Below, one piece after another: positions 8,469 to 17,432 of a DNA stretch of 64,000 bases. The stretch is from Paenibacillus sp. JCM 10914 (GTDB taxonomy: Bacteria; Bacillota; Bacilli; Paenibacillales; Paenibacillaceae): assembly GCF_001315105.1 (NCBI RefSeq), contig NZ_BAZR01000021.1, positions 33,117 to 97,116 of the forward strand, read 5' to 3'. The notes below the pieces were generated by a model. That model worked only from the letters and a program-made list of their open reading frames with translations. It did no database searches and had not been told where the DNA came from. Made by a program: the position numbers and the translations under genes. Numbering within the stretch: the stretch's first letter is position 1; the number at the start of each line of letters is the position of its first letter.

Positions 8469-9610
8469 AATATTTTAGCTAAAGCTTCTACATAGAAGTA
8501 ATCGCCGTAGATGAGGGAGACGTTAATGTTCTGACCGGCAGGCAGATGGCCGGTTGCTTCCTTCAGAATCCCTTCATAGTCAGGATCGTCCCATTCCGCG
8601 TATGTATTTGTTAGCGATTCTATCATTCGGATGGCATGGTTATAATACGTATCATGCTCTTCCTTCGGCACCAGCGTGGCGATCTCCAACAAGCCAGAAG
8701 CGGCACAAGCAGCTGCGGAGGTATCTCGCGGGGGTTGATCCTGCGCGGTTCTGGCACGGAAATCCCATAAAGGTACATGATCTTCTTCTAGTGATGCGAT
8801 GAAGAAATGAGCGACCTTCTTCGCCGCATCCAGGTACTTGCGTTCTCTTGTGTAACGATACGTATTGGCCAATCCATGCAGCGCCCAGGCAGCTCCGCGG
8901 CTCCAAGCAGATTCAGGAGCGTGGCCTTGTCCGGCGATTGCCTCGATAAAAGCACCTGTCAATGGATCAAAGCTGCAAATATGCCGGACGGAGCCGTCTG
9001 TCCGGATGAAATGAGTTATGACCGTATCGGCTTGTTCTCTGGCGATATGGGCAAATCGCGGATCTCCGATCTCCTCCGAAGCCCAGAAGAGAAGGGAAAG
9101 ATTCATGGTTGAATCGATAATGGACCAACCCTCGTTTCGATGATTCCAGGCATCCGGTTTGACGGGATTCCATGCACGAATGAAACGCCCAACCGGATTG
9201 TATCTTCCGGCCAGCAAGGTTGCTGCTGCCAGACCTCTTCGTCTCGCATCGATATCATCGCATAAGCGGTGCTTGATCACCGCAGTTGGCAGGAATTGAA
9301 AGCCGACGTCATGGTGAAAGCGATTCTCCCGTAGGAAAGCCTCTTCAAGCTTAATATCCCATTCCCATGCCAGCTCTTTATATCGCGGTTCCTTTGTCAT
9401 ATCGTACATAATCCACAGCAGTCCCGGCCAAAAGCCAGACGTCCACCAGTCAATCGGAGTGGAATCGTAAGTGCCGTTTACGGTCGTATGAGGGACCTTA
9501 TCACCGATTTGCTTCATCATTCGGGTAACTTTAGTCTCCAAGCGCTCCCAGAACGCAACATATGTATCGTTATTATGGGTCTTGCTGGCTCCCTGATCTA
9601 TACCGTTCAT
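8444..9610 (-). CDS. Unsaturated glucuronyl hydrolase, GH88
   Basis: A 388-residue (alpha/alpha)6-barrel hydrolase. It removes the 4,5-unsaturated uronate left at the non-reducing end by polysaccharide lyases, by hydrating the double bond. The signature DWWTSGFWPGLLWIMYD fits GH88 rather than GH105. The two catalytic aspartates of UGL from Bacillus sp. GL1 correspond to Asp101 (HHDVGFQF) and Asp166 (IIDSTMNLSL). There is no signal peptide, so it is cytoplasmic and acts on imported oligosaccharides. The start is ATG 9610 after GAGGAGGT. It diverges from the tautomerase-importer operon and belongs with the lyases at 17.4-21.9 kb. Activity on chondroitin, hyaluronan, heparan or gellan fragments cannot be distinguished here. 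Confidence 0.92.
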   Translation of the reverse strand: MNGIDQGASKTHNNDTYVAFWERLETKVTRMMKQIGDKVPHTTVNGTYDSTPIDWWTSGFWPGLLWIMYDMTKEPRYKELAWEWDIKLEEAFLRENRFHHDVGFQFLPTAVIKHRLCDDIDARRRGLAAATLLAGRYNPVGRFIRAWNPVKPDAWNHRNEGWSIIDSTMNLSLLFWASEEIGDPRFAHIAREQADTVITHFIRTDGSVRHICSFDPLTGAFIEAIAGQGHAPESAWSRGAAWALHGLANTYRYTRERKYLDAAKKVAHFFIASLEEDHVPLWDFRARTAQDQPPRDTSAAACAASGLLEIATLVPKEEHDTYYNHAIRMIESLTNTYAEWDDPDYEGILKEATGHLPAGQNINVSLIYGDYFYVEALAKILGWNNRIF

Positions 9611-9743
9611 CTGCTACCTCCTCATATTAGATCATTACCTTCGCCTAATAAATGGCTGCTGAACCTTGGCTCCATTGTTTCATAAGCAACAGATAATTTC
9701 CATACATATCCCCCAACTTCTAAGGATAATACAAGCCCACCAT

Positions 9744-9805
9744 AAAGAAACACAAATTAACCGCCACCTAAAAAAAACACAAACTAGCCAATCATGTTCC
9801 ATTGC
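9744..9805 (+). promoter_or_regulatory. A-rich repeat element upstream of the tautomerase-importer operon
   Basis: Two direct repeats, AAAGAAACACAAATTAACC (9744-9762) and AAAAAAAACACAAACTAGCC (9770-9789), precede a weak promoter (TTGCTG 9803-9808, spacer 18, TAGGAT). The second copy extends into CATGTTCCATTGC. It matches an element at 11909-11947 in front of the binding-protein gene. It is a candidate site for the YesN-like regulator encoded at 13732-14780. The rest of the 262-nt intergenic region shows nothing else clear. Confidence 0.5.
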
Positions 9806-9872
9806 TGCAAGTCCTCCCCAGCCAATAGGATAAGGTTATTCGATTACCAATTCACGGGGAGGCGAAAGACAA

Positions 9873-10055
9873 GTGCCACAAATTACAATCAAAATGTATG
9901 AAGGTCGCTCTGATCAGCAAAAACAAGAGATTGTGAAGGTTTTTACACGCGAGTTATCGCGAATCATCGACCGCGAACCAGCGTATATCAGCATCGAGTT
10001 CGACGAAATACCGATAGATGACAACGCTCCGGCCAATCTGAAGAACAAGAGGTGA
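9873..10055 (+). CDS. 4-oxalocrotonate tautomerase-like protein
   Basis: A 60-residue protein beginning Met-Pro-Gln-Ile-Thr, so removal of Met exposes the catalytic N-terminal Pro-1 of the tautomerase superfamily. The family pattern PxIxIxMYEGRS followed by a helix (QQKQEIVKVFTREL) and a second strand (YISIEFDEIP) is complete. GTG 9873 is the start, with GGGGAGG upstream. It is the first gene of the uronate-oligosaccharide importer operon; its stop overlaps the ribosome site of the permease gene. Small tautomerases act as hexamers on enol/keto substrates. Placement suggests a role in handling unsaturated uronate, perhaps in place of a KduI/DhuI isomerase, but that is inference. Confidence 0.85.
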   Translation: MPQITIKMYEGRSDQQKQEIVKVFTRELSRIIDREPAYISIEFDEIPIDDNAPANLKNKR

Positions 10056-10060
10056 GACAT

Positions 10061-11017
10061 ATGGCCGATCAAGCCAAAGCCATAACGGAGCCCCAGTCGA
10101 GGGCAGATAAGCGAAGACATATTCTCGGTTATATGTGGAAGTTCAAAGCGCTGTATTTCATCTCTTTACCAGGACTGCTGTTCTTCGCATTGTTCAAGTA
10201 CGTTCCGCTCATGGGTTCGGTTATCGCCTTCCAGAATTATAATCTGTTTGCTGGTGTAACCAAGAGTCCATGGGCGGGGCTCGAGCATTTCCAGCGCATG
10301 TTCCAGCATTATGATTTCTTGAAAATATTGCGCAACACACTGCTGCTCGGTATTTACGATATTATCTTTGCTTTTACAGCACCGATTGTACTTGCTTTGC
10401 TGCTGAATGAAGTTCGGCAGGTGTTGTACAAGAAGATCGTTCAGACGATATTCTATGCACCGCATTTCTTGTCTTGGGTTATTGTAAGCGGTATCTTTGT
10501 CGGAATCCTGTCACCATCTTCAGGGATTGTGAATGTGATGCTAGGTTGGTTCGGCATAGATCCGATATATTTTCTCGGAGAAGATTCCTATATTCGCTCG
10601 GTTCTGGTGGGCTCCGGATTATGGAGAGATGTAGGATGGGGGACGATTATTTATCTGGCTGCATTGGCTGGCATCAATCCTGACCTGTATGAAGCCTCCA
10701 ATATTGACGGAGCTGGAAGATGGCGTCAGACGCTCAGCATCACGTTACCAGCTTTGATGCCCGTCATCACTATCCTGTTCCTGCTCAAAATCGGTGATTT
10801 CCTGGATTACGGTTTCGAACGCGTATTTGTGTTTCAGAACCCGCTTAACATTCAGAATAGTGAAATACTGGACACGTATATATACAAGGCAGGCTTACAG
10901 CAATTACAGTACAGCTACGCCACGGCGATCGGTGTCTTCAAATCGGTGGTGGGCTTATTCTTAATTACGATCGCGAACACCATCAGTAAGAAAGCGACCG
11001 GCGAGTCGCTGTACTAG
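10061..11017 (+). CDS. Sugar ABC transporter permease, LplB-like
   Basis: About 318 residues of the BPD_transp_1 family, the first of two permeases. A cytoplasmic N terminus leads into YFISLPGLLFFALFKYVPLMG, and the conserved EAA loop is EASNIDGAGRWRQTLSITLPAL. ATG 10061 is favoured over GTG 10052 because AAGAGGTGAG overlaps the latter. It lies between the tautomerase and the second permease (17-nt gap). LplB-type permeases in Paenibacillus import di- and oligosaccharides and use a shared ATPase encoded elsewhere; none is present here. The substrate is inferred to be lyase-derived unsaturated oligosaccharides. Confidence 0.9.
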   Translation: MADQAKAITEPQSRADKRRHILGYMWKFKALYFISLPGLLFFALFKYVPLMGSVIAFQNYNLFAGVTKSPWAGLEHFQRMFQHYDFLKILRNTLLLGIYDIIFAFTAPIVLALLLNEVRQVLYKKIVQTIFYAPHFLSWVIVSGIFVGILSPSSGIVNVMLGWFGIDPIYFLGEDSYIRSVLVGSGLWRDVGWGTIIYLAALAGINPDLYEASNIDGAGRWRQTLSITLPALMPVITILFLLKIGDFLDYGFERVFVFQNPLNIQNSEILDTYIYKAGLQQLQYSYATAIGVFKSVVGLFLITIANTISKKATGESLY

Positions 11018-11034
11018 AAGGGGGGACCACGAAC

Positions 11035-11883
11035 ATGAGATATGATAGTGTGAGCAGAAAAGTATTTCTGGCCTTTAATTATGTATTGCTGACTTTCCTT
11101 GCCCTTACGATGCTGCTCCCTTTCCTGAATGTCATCGCCCAATCCTTCAGCAGCGCCGGCGCCATCGACCGGGGAGAAGTGATGTTCTGGCCGGTGGAGT
11201 TTACTTTTGCTTACTACGAGCATGTGTTTAACGATGTCTCCATCTGGAGAGCATTTGGTATTAGTGTCTACATTACGTTATTCGGGACATTCATTAACCT
11301 GGCGGCTACCGCCTCGCTGGCGTATCCCTTATCACGACCGGAGTATGTCGGCAGAAAGACGATCATGATCATCATCCTGCTGACGATGATATTCTCAGCG
11401 CCTTTAATCCCGCAGTTCATTCTGATGCGTGAGCTGAACCTGGTCAACACACTGTGGTCGTTAATGTTGCCAACGGCAATCAGTGCCTTTAATCTGTTCG
11501 TGCTTCGGACATTCTTCGCGCAGATTCCGAGTGAATTGATCGACTCTTCGCGTATCGACGGCTGTACGGAGCTCAGGACGCTGTGGAGTATCGTTCTTCC
11601 ATTATCGAAACCTGCCTTGGCTACCGTTGGCATATTCTATTCCGTTACGAACTGGAACAAATATATGGATGCCCTGTACTACATCAATGATCGATCCAAG
11701 TATCCGCTCCAAGTCAAATTAAGAGAACTGCTCGTAAACGAAGGACTGACGGACACAGGGAATATGGCGTTCGAAGCCAGTTCGCAGTCCGTGCAAGGCA
11801 TTCAGATGGCGGTTATTCTTGTCGCCACCATTCCGATCATTATGATCTACCCGTTCTTGCAGCGTTTTTTCATTCACGGATGA
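11035..11883 (+). CDS. Sugar ABC transporter permease, LplC-like
   Basis: A 282-residue CUT1-type permease, partner of the preceding gene. Membrane segments begin at VFLAFNYVLLTFLALTMLLPFLNV; the EAA loop is DSSRIDGCTELRTLWSIVLPLS. The ribosome site AAGGGGGGACC precedes ATG 11035. The downstream binding-protein gene has its own promoter region rather than direct coupling. No ATPase gene accompanies it, as is usual for importers served by an MsmX-type shared ATPase. Confidence 0.9.
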   Translation: MRYDSVSRKVFLAFNYVLLTFLALTMLLPFLNVIAQSFSSAGAIDRGEVMFWPVEFTFAYYEHVFNDVSIWRAFGISVYITLFGTFINLAATASLAYPLSRPEYVGRKTIMIIILLTMIFSAPLIPQFILMRELNLVNTLWSLMLPTAISAFNLFVLRTFFAQIPSELIDSSRIDGCTELRTLWSIVLPLSKPALATVGIFYSVTNWNKYMDALYYINDRSKYPLQVKLRELLVNEGLTDTGNMAFEASSQSVQGIQMAVILVATIPIIMIYPFLQRFFIHG

Positions 11884-11908
11884 TGATCGGTTCGATCAAG
11901 GAATAGGT

Positions 11909-11973
11909 CCTAAAAAAACGACAAACCGAGCCAAAGACATTCCTTGCCCCTGCGTATGAAGGCTCACTATACT
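11909..11973 (+). promoter_or_regulatory. Promoter with shared upstream element, binding-protein gene
   Basis: TTGCCC (11944-11949), spacer 18, TATACT (11968-11973) forms a plausible promoter. Immediately upstream, CCTAAAAAAACGACAAACC continuing into GAGCCAAAGACATTCC repeats the element at 9767-9805 and sits at the position expected for an activator touching the -35 region. Confidence 0.55.
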
Positions 11974-11983
11974 GATAATAAGT

Positions 11984-11998
11984 TTGAAAGCGCTGTTA
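11984..11998 (+). promoter_or_regulatory. CcpA operator (cre) candidate
   Basis: TTGAAAGCGCTGTTA matches the Bacillales cre consensus TGAAAGCGCTTTCA at 12 of 14 core positions. It begins about 10 nt after the -10 box, the usual place for catabolite repression by CcpA roadblock or interference. Confidence 0.6.
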
Positions 11999-12035
11999 TA
12001 CCGGCGACTATTATGGCTTGAAAAGAGGGGTAAAT

Positions 12036-13619
12036 ATGAGAAAAAGCTGGACTCGCATGACCACGGCGTTGCTGGCGCTGGCTATGGTTGTCGGCTGCTC
12101 AGGCAATGGTGGGGGAACTTCTGCAGGTACGAATGCTGGGGGCGGCAACGCTCAGGAAGGCAATGAGCCGGAAGCAACGAAATTCTCAATCTCCATGCGT
12201 ACGCTGAATGTCTCGTACGTAGAGAAGCACTCTGATATTAACAAGGATAAATACGTAACGGAACTGGAGAAGAAGACCAATACGGATCTGGATATCCGTC
12301 TTATTCCGCACAATGAATACCAGGACAAAATGGTTCAAATGTTCGCCACCAATGATATTCCCGATGTGGTTCAAGGTTCTGGTGGCATAAGCGGACAGGA
12401 GCTGGCAGGCGCTGTCGAGAATGGCGTATTCTTGCCGCTCAATGATCTGCTGGAGGAGCATGGTCAAGATCTGCTCAAGTTCATTCCGGAGTCAGCTTGG
12501 AAGCGAATGACGGATGCCAAGACGGGGAACATCTATGGCATCCCCGAAATCCTATCGAATCCTTCAAGACGTGCTACGTGGATTCGGACAGATCTATTGG
12601 AGAAGGTAGGCAAAGAGATTCCGACCACGGTAGAAGAGACGATGGATGTGCTGCGTGCATTCAAGGAAGCGGGTGTCGAGCAGCCTTACGCCGGGCGCCA
12701 GAACTTCAAATATGCAGATACGTTCTTCGGTGCTTACGATGTACTCGGTTATCTGAACTCGTTTAAGCTGTTCCCGGATGGCAAGGTAAAGCCGAGTTTC
12801 TTCGATGAGGAGAATATGAAAGCCGCGATTCAAATTTACAAGACGATGCACGAAGAAGGCTTGATTAGCAAGGAGTTCGCGACGATCGAAAGTGCGGACT
12901 TCAAGTCGATCGTGACCAGCGGCAAAGCCGGTATGTGGTCGATGAACGCCAACGAGCTGCCGATCTGGGGCGCACAACTGAAAGAAAGCGTGCCCGATGC
13001 TACTATCGCACTGATTCCTTCCCCAGTTGGTCCTGATGGAGCAGGAGGTTACGCGCATTACAGCCAAGTCACACGCTCATTCTTCATCAATGCCAAAGCG
13101 AAGGACAAAGCCGCGGATATCGTGAAATTCTTCAACTGGATGGTTAGCGAGGAAGCAGAACTGTTCTTCAGCTTCGGCATTGAAGGCGAAGATTATCAAG
13201 TCGTCGACGGCAAGCCGGTATTTGAAGTTCCGACGGATGCGGCTGGTAATGACAAGATGAGATACCTGAACTATTGGCTGTGGCTTGTACAAGATACAAC
13301 ATACAATAAGCTTGTCTCAGAATTGTCAGATACCGGTAAAGAACTGATTGATGCCTTTGATAATATGCTCTCCAAGGAAGGAAGGCGCGGGATTGAGTTT
13401 GATCCACGACTGGAATCACTCGTGAAATATCCGGAGCTGAATCCGAAGTCCGATGAGCTGCCTCCGTTGATCCTCGAACATGTACTGCGCATGGTTTACG
13501 GCAGAGAGCCGATTGAGAACTACAGCAAGGTACTGGACGAATACTTGTCCAAGGGCGGCAATGACATAATCGAGGAAGCAACCCAACGATATAACGATAA
13601 AGAAAACGCTTTCGAATAA
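12036..13619 (+). CDS. Oligosaccharide-binding lipoprotein of ABC importer (LplA-like)
   Basis: About 527 residues, the size of LplA-type binding proteins. Start ATG 12036 after AAAGAGGGG; an upstream in-frame TTG overlaps that site. The signal peptide ends in lipobox MVVGC, followed by a Gly/Asn-rich linker. The mature part opens DLDIRLIPHNEYQDKMVQMFA and contains GNIYGIPEILSNPSRRATWIRTDLL, typical of SBP_bac family 1. It delivers sugar to the two permeases encoded upstream and probably tracks the same inducer that the neighbouring YesM-like kinase senses. The ligand is inferred from the surrounding lyases and GH88. Confidence 0.9.
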   Translation: MRKSWTRMTTALLALAMVVGCSGNGGGTSAGTNAGGGNAQEGNEPEATKFSISMRTLNVSYVEKHSDINKDKYVTELEKKTNTDLDIRLIPHNEYQDKMVQMFATNDIPDVVQGSGGISGQELAGAVENGVFLPLNDLLEEHGQDLLKFIPESAWKRMTDAKTGNIYGIPEILSNPSRRATWIRTDLLEKVGKEIPTTVEETMDVLRAFKEAGVEQPYAGRQNFKYADTFFGAYDVLGYLNSFKLFPDGKVKPSFFDEENMKAAIQIYKTMHEEGLISKEFATIESADFKSIVTSGKAGMWSMNANELPIWGAQLKESVPDATIALIPSPVGPDGAGGYAHYSQVTRSFFINAKAKDKAADIVKFFNWMVSEEAELFFSFGIEGEDYQVVDGKPVFEVPTDAAGNDKMRYLNYWLWLVQDTTYNKLVSELSDTGKELIDAFDNMLSKEGRRGIEFDPRLESLVKYPELNPKSDELPPLILEHVLRMVYGREPIENYSKVLDEYLSKGGNDIIEEATQRYNDKENAFE

Positions 13620-13650
13620 GTGGAGCTTGATTTAGTATAGTGTTGAAGTA

Positions 13651-13682
13651 ATACTCCTCTGCTTGTTACGGCAGAGGAGTAT
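13651..13682 (+). terminator. Hairpin between the binding-protein and regulator genes
   Basis: ATACTCCTCTGC (13651-13662) pairs perfectly with GCAGAGGAGTAT (13671-13682), 12 bp with an 8-nt loop. The following CTTGCTCAC is not a T run, so it is more likely a leaky terminator or mRNA end-protecting hairpin that lowers expression of the regulator pair. Confidence 0.55.
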
Positions 13683-13731
13683 CTTGCTCACACATCGCAT
13701 ACTCTCGCTAATGTCGAAAGGGGAATGGGTT

Positions 13732-14780
13732 ATGTACCGCATTCTGGTCGTTGATGACGAACCTATGATAAGACTAGGACTTGCCAAGTTGATTACACAG
13801 ACAGATCCTTCGATGATTGAAGCGAAGACGGCCGGTAACGGTCTGGAAGCGTTGGAAGCGATTCAGTCGTTGCGTCCTGATTTTGTCTTCACGGATATCA
13901 AGATGCCGAAGATGGACGGTCTTGAGTTTAGCAAGCATTTGTATGAACAGTATGGTGATATCACGGTCGTTGTTATATCGGGGTATGGTGATTTTGAATA
14001 CGCCCAGAAATGCATGTCATACGGAGTGAAGGAATACTTACTGAAGCCTGTAACCAAGTCAGTGGTTCATCACATGATGAACAAACTCATGATCGACCGG
14101 AAAGCGATGCAAGAGAAACAACGAACGTATTTTCCATTATCCAAGCTGGAGTCATGGCTAGAGCAGTTGGAACTGGCGATCTGGCATTTACAGGTGAATG
14201 ATATTCAGGACAAGTTGCAGGAGATCGAGGACTACTGCCAGATTCACCGCCTGGAATCGGTACAACTGCAAGTTCTGCTTGATGAGTTGTATACGAAATT
14301 GATTAAACAGCTCAATGGCAGAGATGTATATACGTTTGATCGAATAGCCAATCTGCCAGAACCGTATCCAAGTGGACAGCCTGACTACTTCCAAGGCTTC
14401 AGGTTGCTCGTGGAGCAGACGGTCAAGCTCATACGGGAAAAGCGCAAAGGTAATACGAAGGAGCCGGTAGAAGAAGCCAAGGCGTATATCGAGCGTAATC
14501 TGTCAAAGGATTTATCATTGGATGAAGTCGCCGATATGCTGGGCTGAATCCTTCCTACTTCAGTCAGTTATTTAAGCAGATGACAGACGAGACGTTCGTT
14601 CAGTATCGAATTAAGAAACGGATGGAGAAAGCGAAGAAGCTGCTGGCGATCCCTCACTATAAAATAACGGATATTTCGTTTGAAGTGGGGTACGCAGATC
14701 ATCCTCATTTTACCAAGACATTTAAAAAGGTCACAGGCCGTACGCCTTCGGAATACCGGGAGCTGCTGGGGATCGAATAA
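13732..14780 (+). CDS. YesN-like response regulator with AraC output domain (frame broken once)
   Basis: Start ATG 13732 after GAAAGGGGAATGG. The receiver domain has VDDEPM, phospho-acceptor Asp in FTDIKMPKMDG and Lys in YLLKPV. A helical linker and an AraC-type double helix-turn-helix follow (LSLDEVADMLG, then SYFSQLFKQM and ITDISFEVGYADHPHFTKTFKKVTG). At 14543-14544 a single base is missing, giving a false stop; inserting one base gives MLGLNPSYFSQLF and a protein of about 349 residues. The stop overlaps the kinase start by 1 nt. It probably activates the importer and lyase genes. Another assembly indel is likely. Confidence 0.87.
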
Positions 14781-16648
14781 TGAAAAAAAGCCTATCTCGC
14801 CAAATCTTCTTCTACTTCTTCATTGTGGTCTTATTCTCACTCACCACCGTCGGCGTGTTCATCTACGTTAAATCGTCTGAAGCGATTGATGAACAGGTGG
14901 AGAAATACTTAACGACGGTTATTACGAATGCAGCGCGGCAGACGGATAATCAATTGAAGATGTTCGAGCGGATCAGCAACACGATCCTATTGCAGGATTC
15001 CGTCAAGAGATTCTTAGATATGGATCCAGAAGATAGCTATGAGAATTACCGATTTACGAATCAGATCCGCAAGGAAGTGTTTCAGAAGATCTTCATTCAA
15101 TATCCGACGCAGACCCATATGATGTACATCCTTGGGTATCATGGACGCTCGATATTCGATCAGAATCAAAACTTCTCGGCGATGTCGATCGATCCTACGC
15201 AGCGGCTGCAGGAGTTAATTAGCAAGACGCCGGAGAATGGAGAGATCGTCATTCTCAAGACGAGCCTGCTGGAACAGGACCGGGATCGCGTCATTACCGT
15301 GGCACGCAAGATCAGAGGCATGAGTTCATACGATGTCAAAGGCGTGCTTGCCGTTGAGTTCAATGAAGAACAGTTATCTAATCTATGGAATGGCGTGGAT
15401 CTGGGAGAGCAAGGTTTCTTCTTCATTCTGGATCGCGAAGGTGAGATCGTATACGCCCCTGATTACGTGGGGATTGATGTTATGAGCGGAGATGGCTTGT
15501 CGGATCGCATCGTTGCCAAAGGAGATAGTCGCTTCATTGAATCCGTACAAGGTCAAAATACGATGATCATTTCCAGGCAATCGGATTATTCCGGCTGGAG
15601 TCTCGTTATTATGATGCCACTTGATGAACTGCGTGCTCCTATCTCCGGTATACGATCAACCACGATAACGGTTGGTTCCATCACGTTGATTATTTCGCTT
15701 GTACTCGCCTACCGCTTCGGTAAATCGATCGTCAATCCGATCCGTAATTTGAAGAATGGCATGCGTCAAACCGAGAAAGGCAACTGGACGCATCTGATCG
15801 ATGCCAAACCGCGCGAAGATGAGATAGGTGGGTTGATTCATAGCTACAACCTGATGGTAAGCCGTTTATCGGATATGATCGAACAAGTATATGATACCGA
15901 ACTGCATAATCAGAAGACCCAGCTTGAGCTTCAGAACATCCAACTGGAGCGGCAGCGAGCGGAGTTTCAGGCCTTGCAGCTGCAGATTAATCCTCATTTT
16001 TTATATAACACACTCGAGACGATCAATTGCTATGCGATCGTGCAAGACTCGGATGAAATTTCGGATATGGTCGAGTCGATGGCGTTCATGCTGCGTTATT
16101 CCATTCAGACGAACCTGGAGGAGATCACGATCGCCAACGAACTGAACCATGTTCGCCATTACATGCTCATTCTGAAGCATCGAATTGGTCGGGATTTCGA
16201 GATCGAGGTGGCTACGCCGCCCGAGCTCCTGCTTGAGAAGATGGTGCGGCTGACCTTGCAGCCCATCGTGGAGAATATATTCCAGCACGCTTTTCCAGAG
16301 GGAATTGAATCACGCCATTATATTCGAATTGATACGCGTATTGAGGATGATCATCTGCAGGTGGTTGTAGAGGACAACGGTGTTGGAATTGAAGAACCAA
16401 AGCTGGAGAAATTAATTGCGCGACTAGAAAAAAACCGGTTAGTGGACGATGTTGAAGGATCGGAGATCAGCCGTAGAGGCGGAATCGGTATCGTTAATGT
16501 TCACAGGAGAATTCAAATGGTGTTCGGGGAGAAGTATGGTATATCCATCCACAGCCAGGTGAATCAAGGAACCCAGATCGTGATGACGATGCCGCGGCGT
16601 AAGACGTCACATGCACAGGAAGACAGGCTGAAGCAACTGCAAACATAA
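14780..16648 (+). CDS. YesM-like sensor histidine kinase
   Basis: A 622-residue kinase. A transmembrane segment at about residues 12-32 is followed by a large extracytoplasmic dCache-like region to about residue 290, a second membrane segment (STTITVGSITLIISLVLAY), a HAMP domain, the His_kinase region with LQLQINPHFLYNTLETINCY (phospho-acceptor His in NPHFLYN) and a HATPase with DNGVGI and GGIGIVNVHRRIQ. It pairs with the regulator just upstream and most likely senses sugar, alone or with the lipoprotein at 12036. No overlap with the downstream SDR (16-nt gap), so the catabolic genes may follow in the same transcript. Confidence 0.92.
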   Translation: MKKSLSRQIFFYFFIVVLFSLTTVGVFIYVKSSEAIDEQVEKYLTTVITNAARQTDNQLKMFERISNTILLQDSVKRFLDMDPEDSYENYRFTNQIRKEVFQKIFIQYPTQTHMMYILGYHGRSIFDQNQNFSAMSIDPTQRLQELISKTPENGEIVILKTSLLEQDRDRVITVARKIRGMSSYDVKGVLAVEFNEEQLSNLWNGVDLGEQGFFFILDREGEIVYAPDYVGIDVMSGDGLSDRIVAKGDSRFIESVQGQNTMIISRQSDYSGWSLVIMMPLDELRAPISGIRSTTITVGSITLIISLVLAYRFGKSIVNPIRNLKNGMRQTEKGNWTHLIDAKPREDEIGGLIHSYNLMVSRLSDMIEQVYDTELHNQKTQLELQNIQLERQRAEFQALQLQINPHFLYNTLETINCYAIVQDSDEISDMVESMAFMLRYSIQTNLEEITIANELNHVRHYMLILKHRIGRDFEIEVATPPELLLEKMVRLTLQPIVENIFQHAFPEGIESRHYIRIDTRIEDDHLQVVVEDNGVGIEEPKLEKLIARLEKNRLVDDVEGSEISRRGGIGIVNVHRRIQMVFGEKYGISIHSQVNQGTQIVMTMPRRKTSHAQEDRLKQLQT

Positions 16649-16664
16649 AACTGGAGGTACAATC

Positions 16665-17432
16665 ATGCATATTCAATTATCAGGAAATATTGCTCTTGTA
16701 ACAGGATCAAGTGGAGGCATCGGCCGTGCAGCGGCAACGATGCTGGCCAGAAGCGGAGCGAAGGTTGCGCTGAACTATTTGAACAGTCAAGCAGCAGCGG
16801 AAGAGGCGGTAGCGCAAATTCGTGAATTCGGCGGCGAAGCACAAGCTTTCCAAGCGGATGTGACTCAAGTTGAACAGGCAGAAGGGCTTGTGCAAGAAGT
16901 GGAACAGTACTTTGGCGGGCATATTACGATCCTCGTCAACAATGCGGGTCATTTGGTACAGCGAGTACCGAACGTAGACATGACAGAGGAGCATTATACG
17001 AAGGTCATGGACGTCAATATGAAGAGCACGGTTTTTGTGAGCAAGGCTGTGCTGGCGGGGATGAAGGCAGAAGGGCGTGGACGCATCGTGAACATGACCT
17101 CGATCGCCGCACATAATGGCGGCGGACCTGGTGCGAGCATCTATGCAGCCAGTAAAGCGGCTGTCCTGAACTACACCAAAGGGCTGGCTAAAGAGCTGGC
17201 GGGTAGCGGGATTAATGTGAATGCAGTCTCCCCCGGCTTTATCGGGCAGACAGCGTTTCATGCAACATTCACACCGGATGACGCCAGGAGAGCAACCATA
17301 CAAGGCATACCGCTTGGTCGTGAAGGTACACCGGAGGATGTGGCGGGTACGATCCTGTTCTTAGTCTCGGATCTATCTTCCTATATAACGGGTGAGACGA
17401 TCGAGATCAATGGCGGCATGTATATGCGATGA
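16665..17432 (+). CDS. SDR oxidoreductase in the uronate cluster (possible DHU/DEH reductase)
   Basis: A 255-residue classical SDR: nucleotide site TGSSGGIG, NNAG, catalytic Ser in NMTSIAAHNGG, Tyr/Lys in YAASK, and C-terminal ITGETIEINGGMYMR. Start ATG 16665 after ACTGGAGG. It overlaps the lyase gene by 4 nt, so it is translationally coupled to it. Cleavage by exolytic lyases and GH88 yields 4-deoxy-5-hexosulose uronate, which known pathways reduce with an SDR (KduD, DhuD, alginate A1-R). That role fits the position but not any residue I can identify; the sequence alone would also permit a 3-oxoacyl-ACP reductase-like label. Confidence 0.85.
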   Translation: MHIQLSGNIALVTGSSGGIGRAAATMLARSGAKVALNYLNSQAAAEEAVAQIREFGGEAQAFQADVTQVEQAEGLVQEVEQYFGGHITILVNNAGHLVQRVPNVDMTEEHYTKVMDVNMKSTVFVSKAVLAGMKAEGRGRIVNMTSIAAHNGGGPGASIYAASKAAVLNYTKGLAKELAGSGINVNAVSPGFIGQTAFHATFTPDDARRATIQGIPLGREGTPEDVAGTILFLVSDLSSYITGETIEINGGMYMR

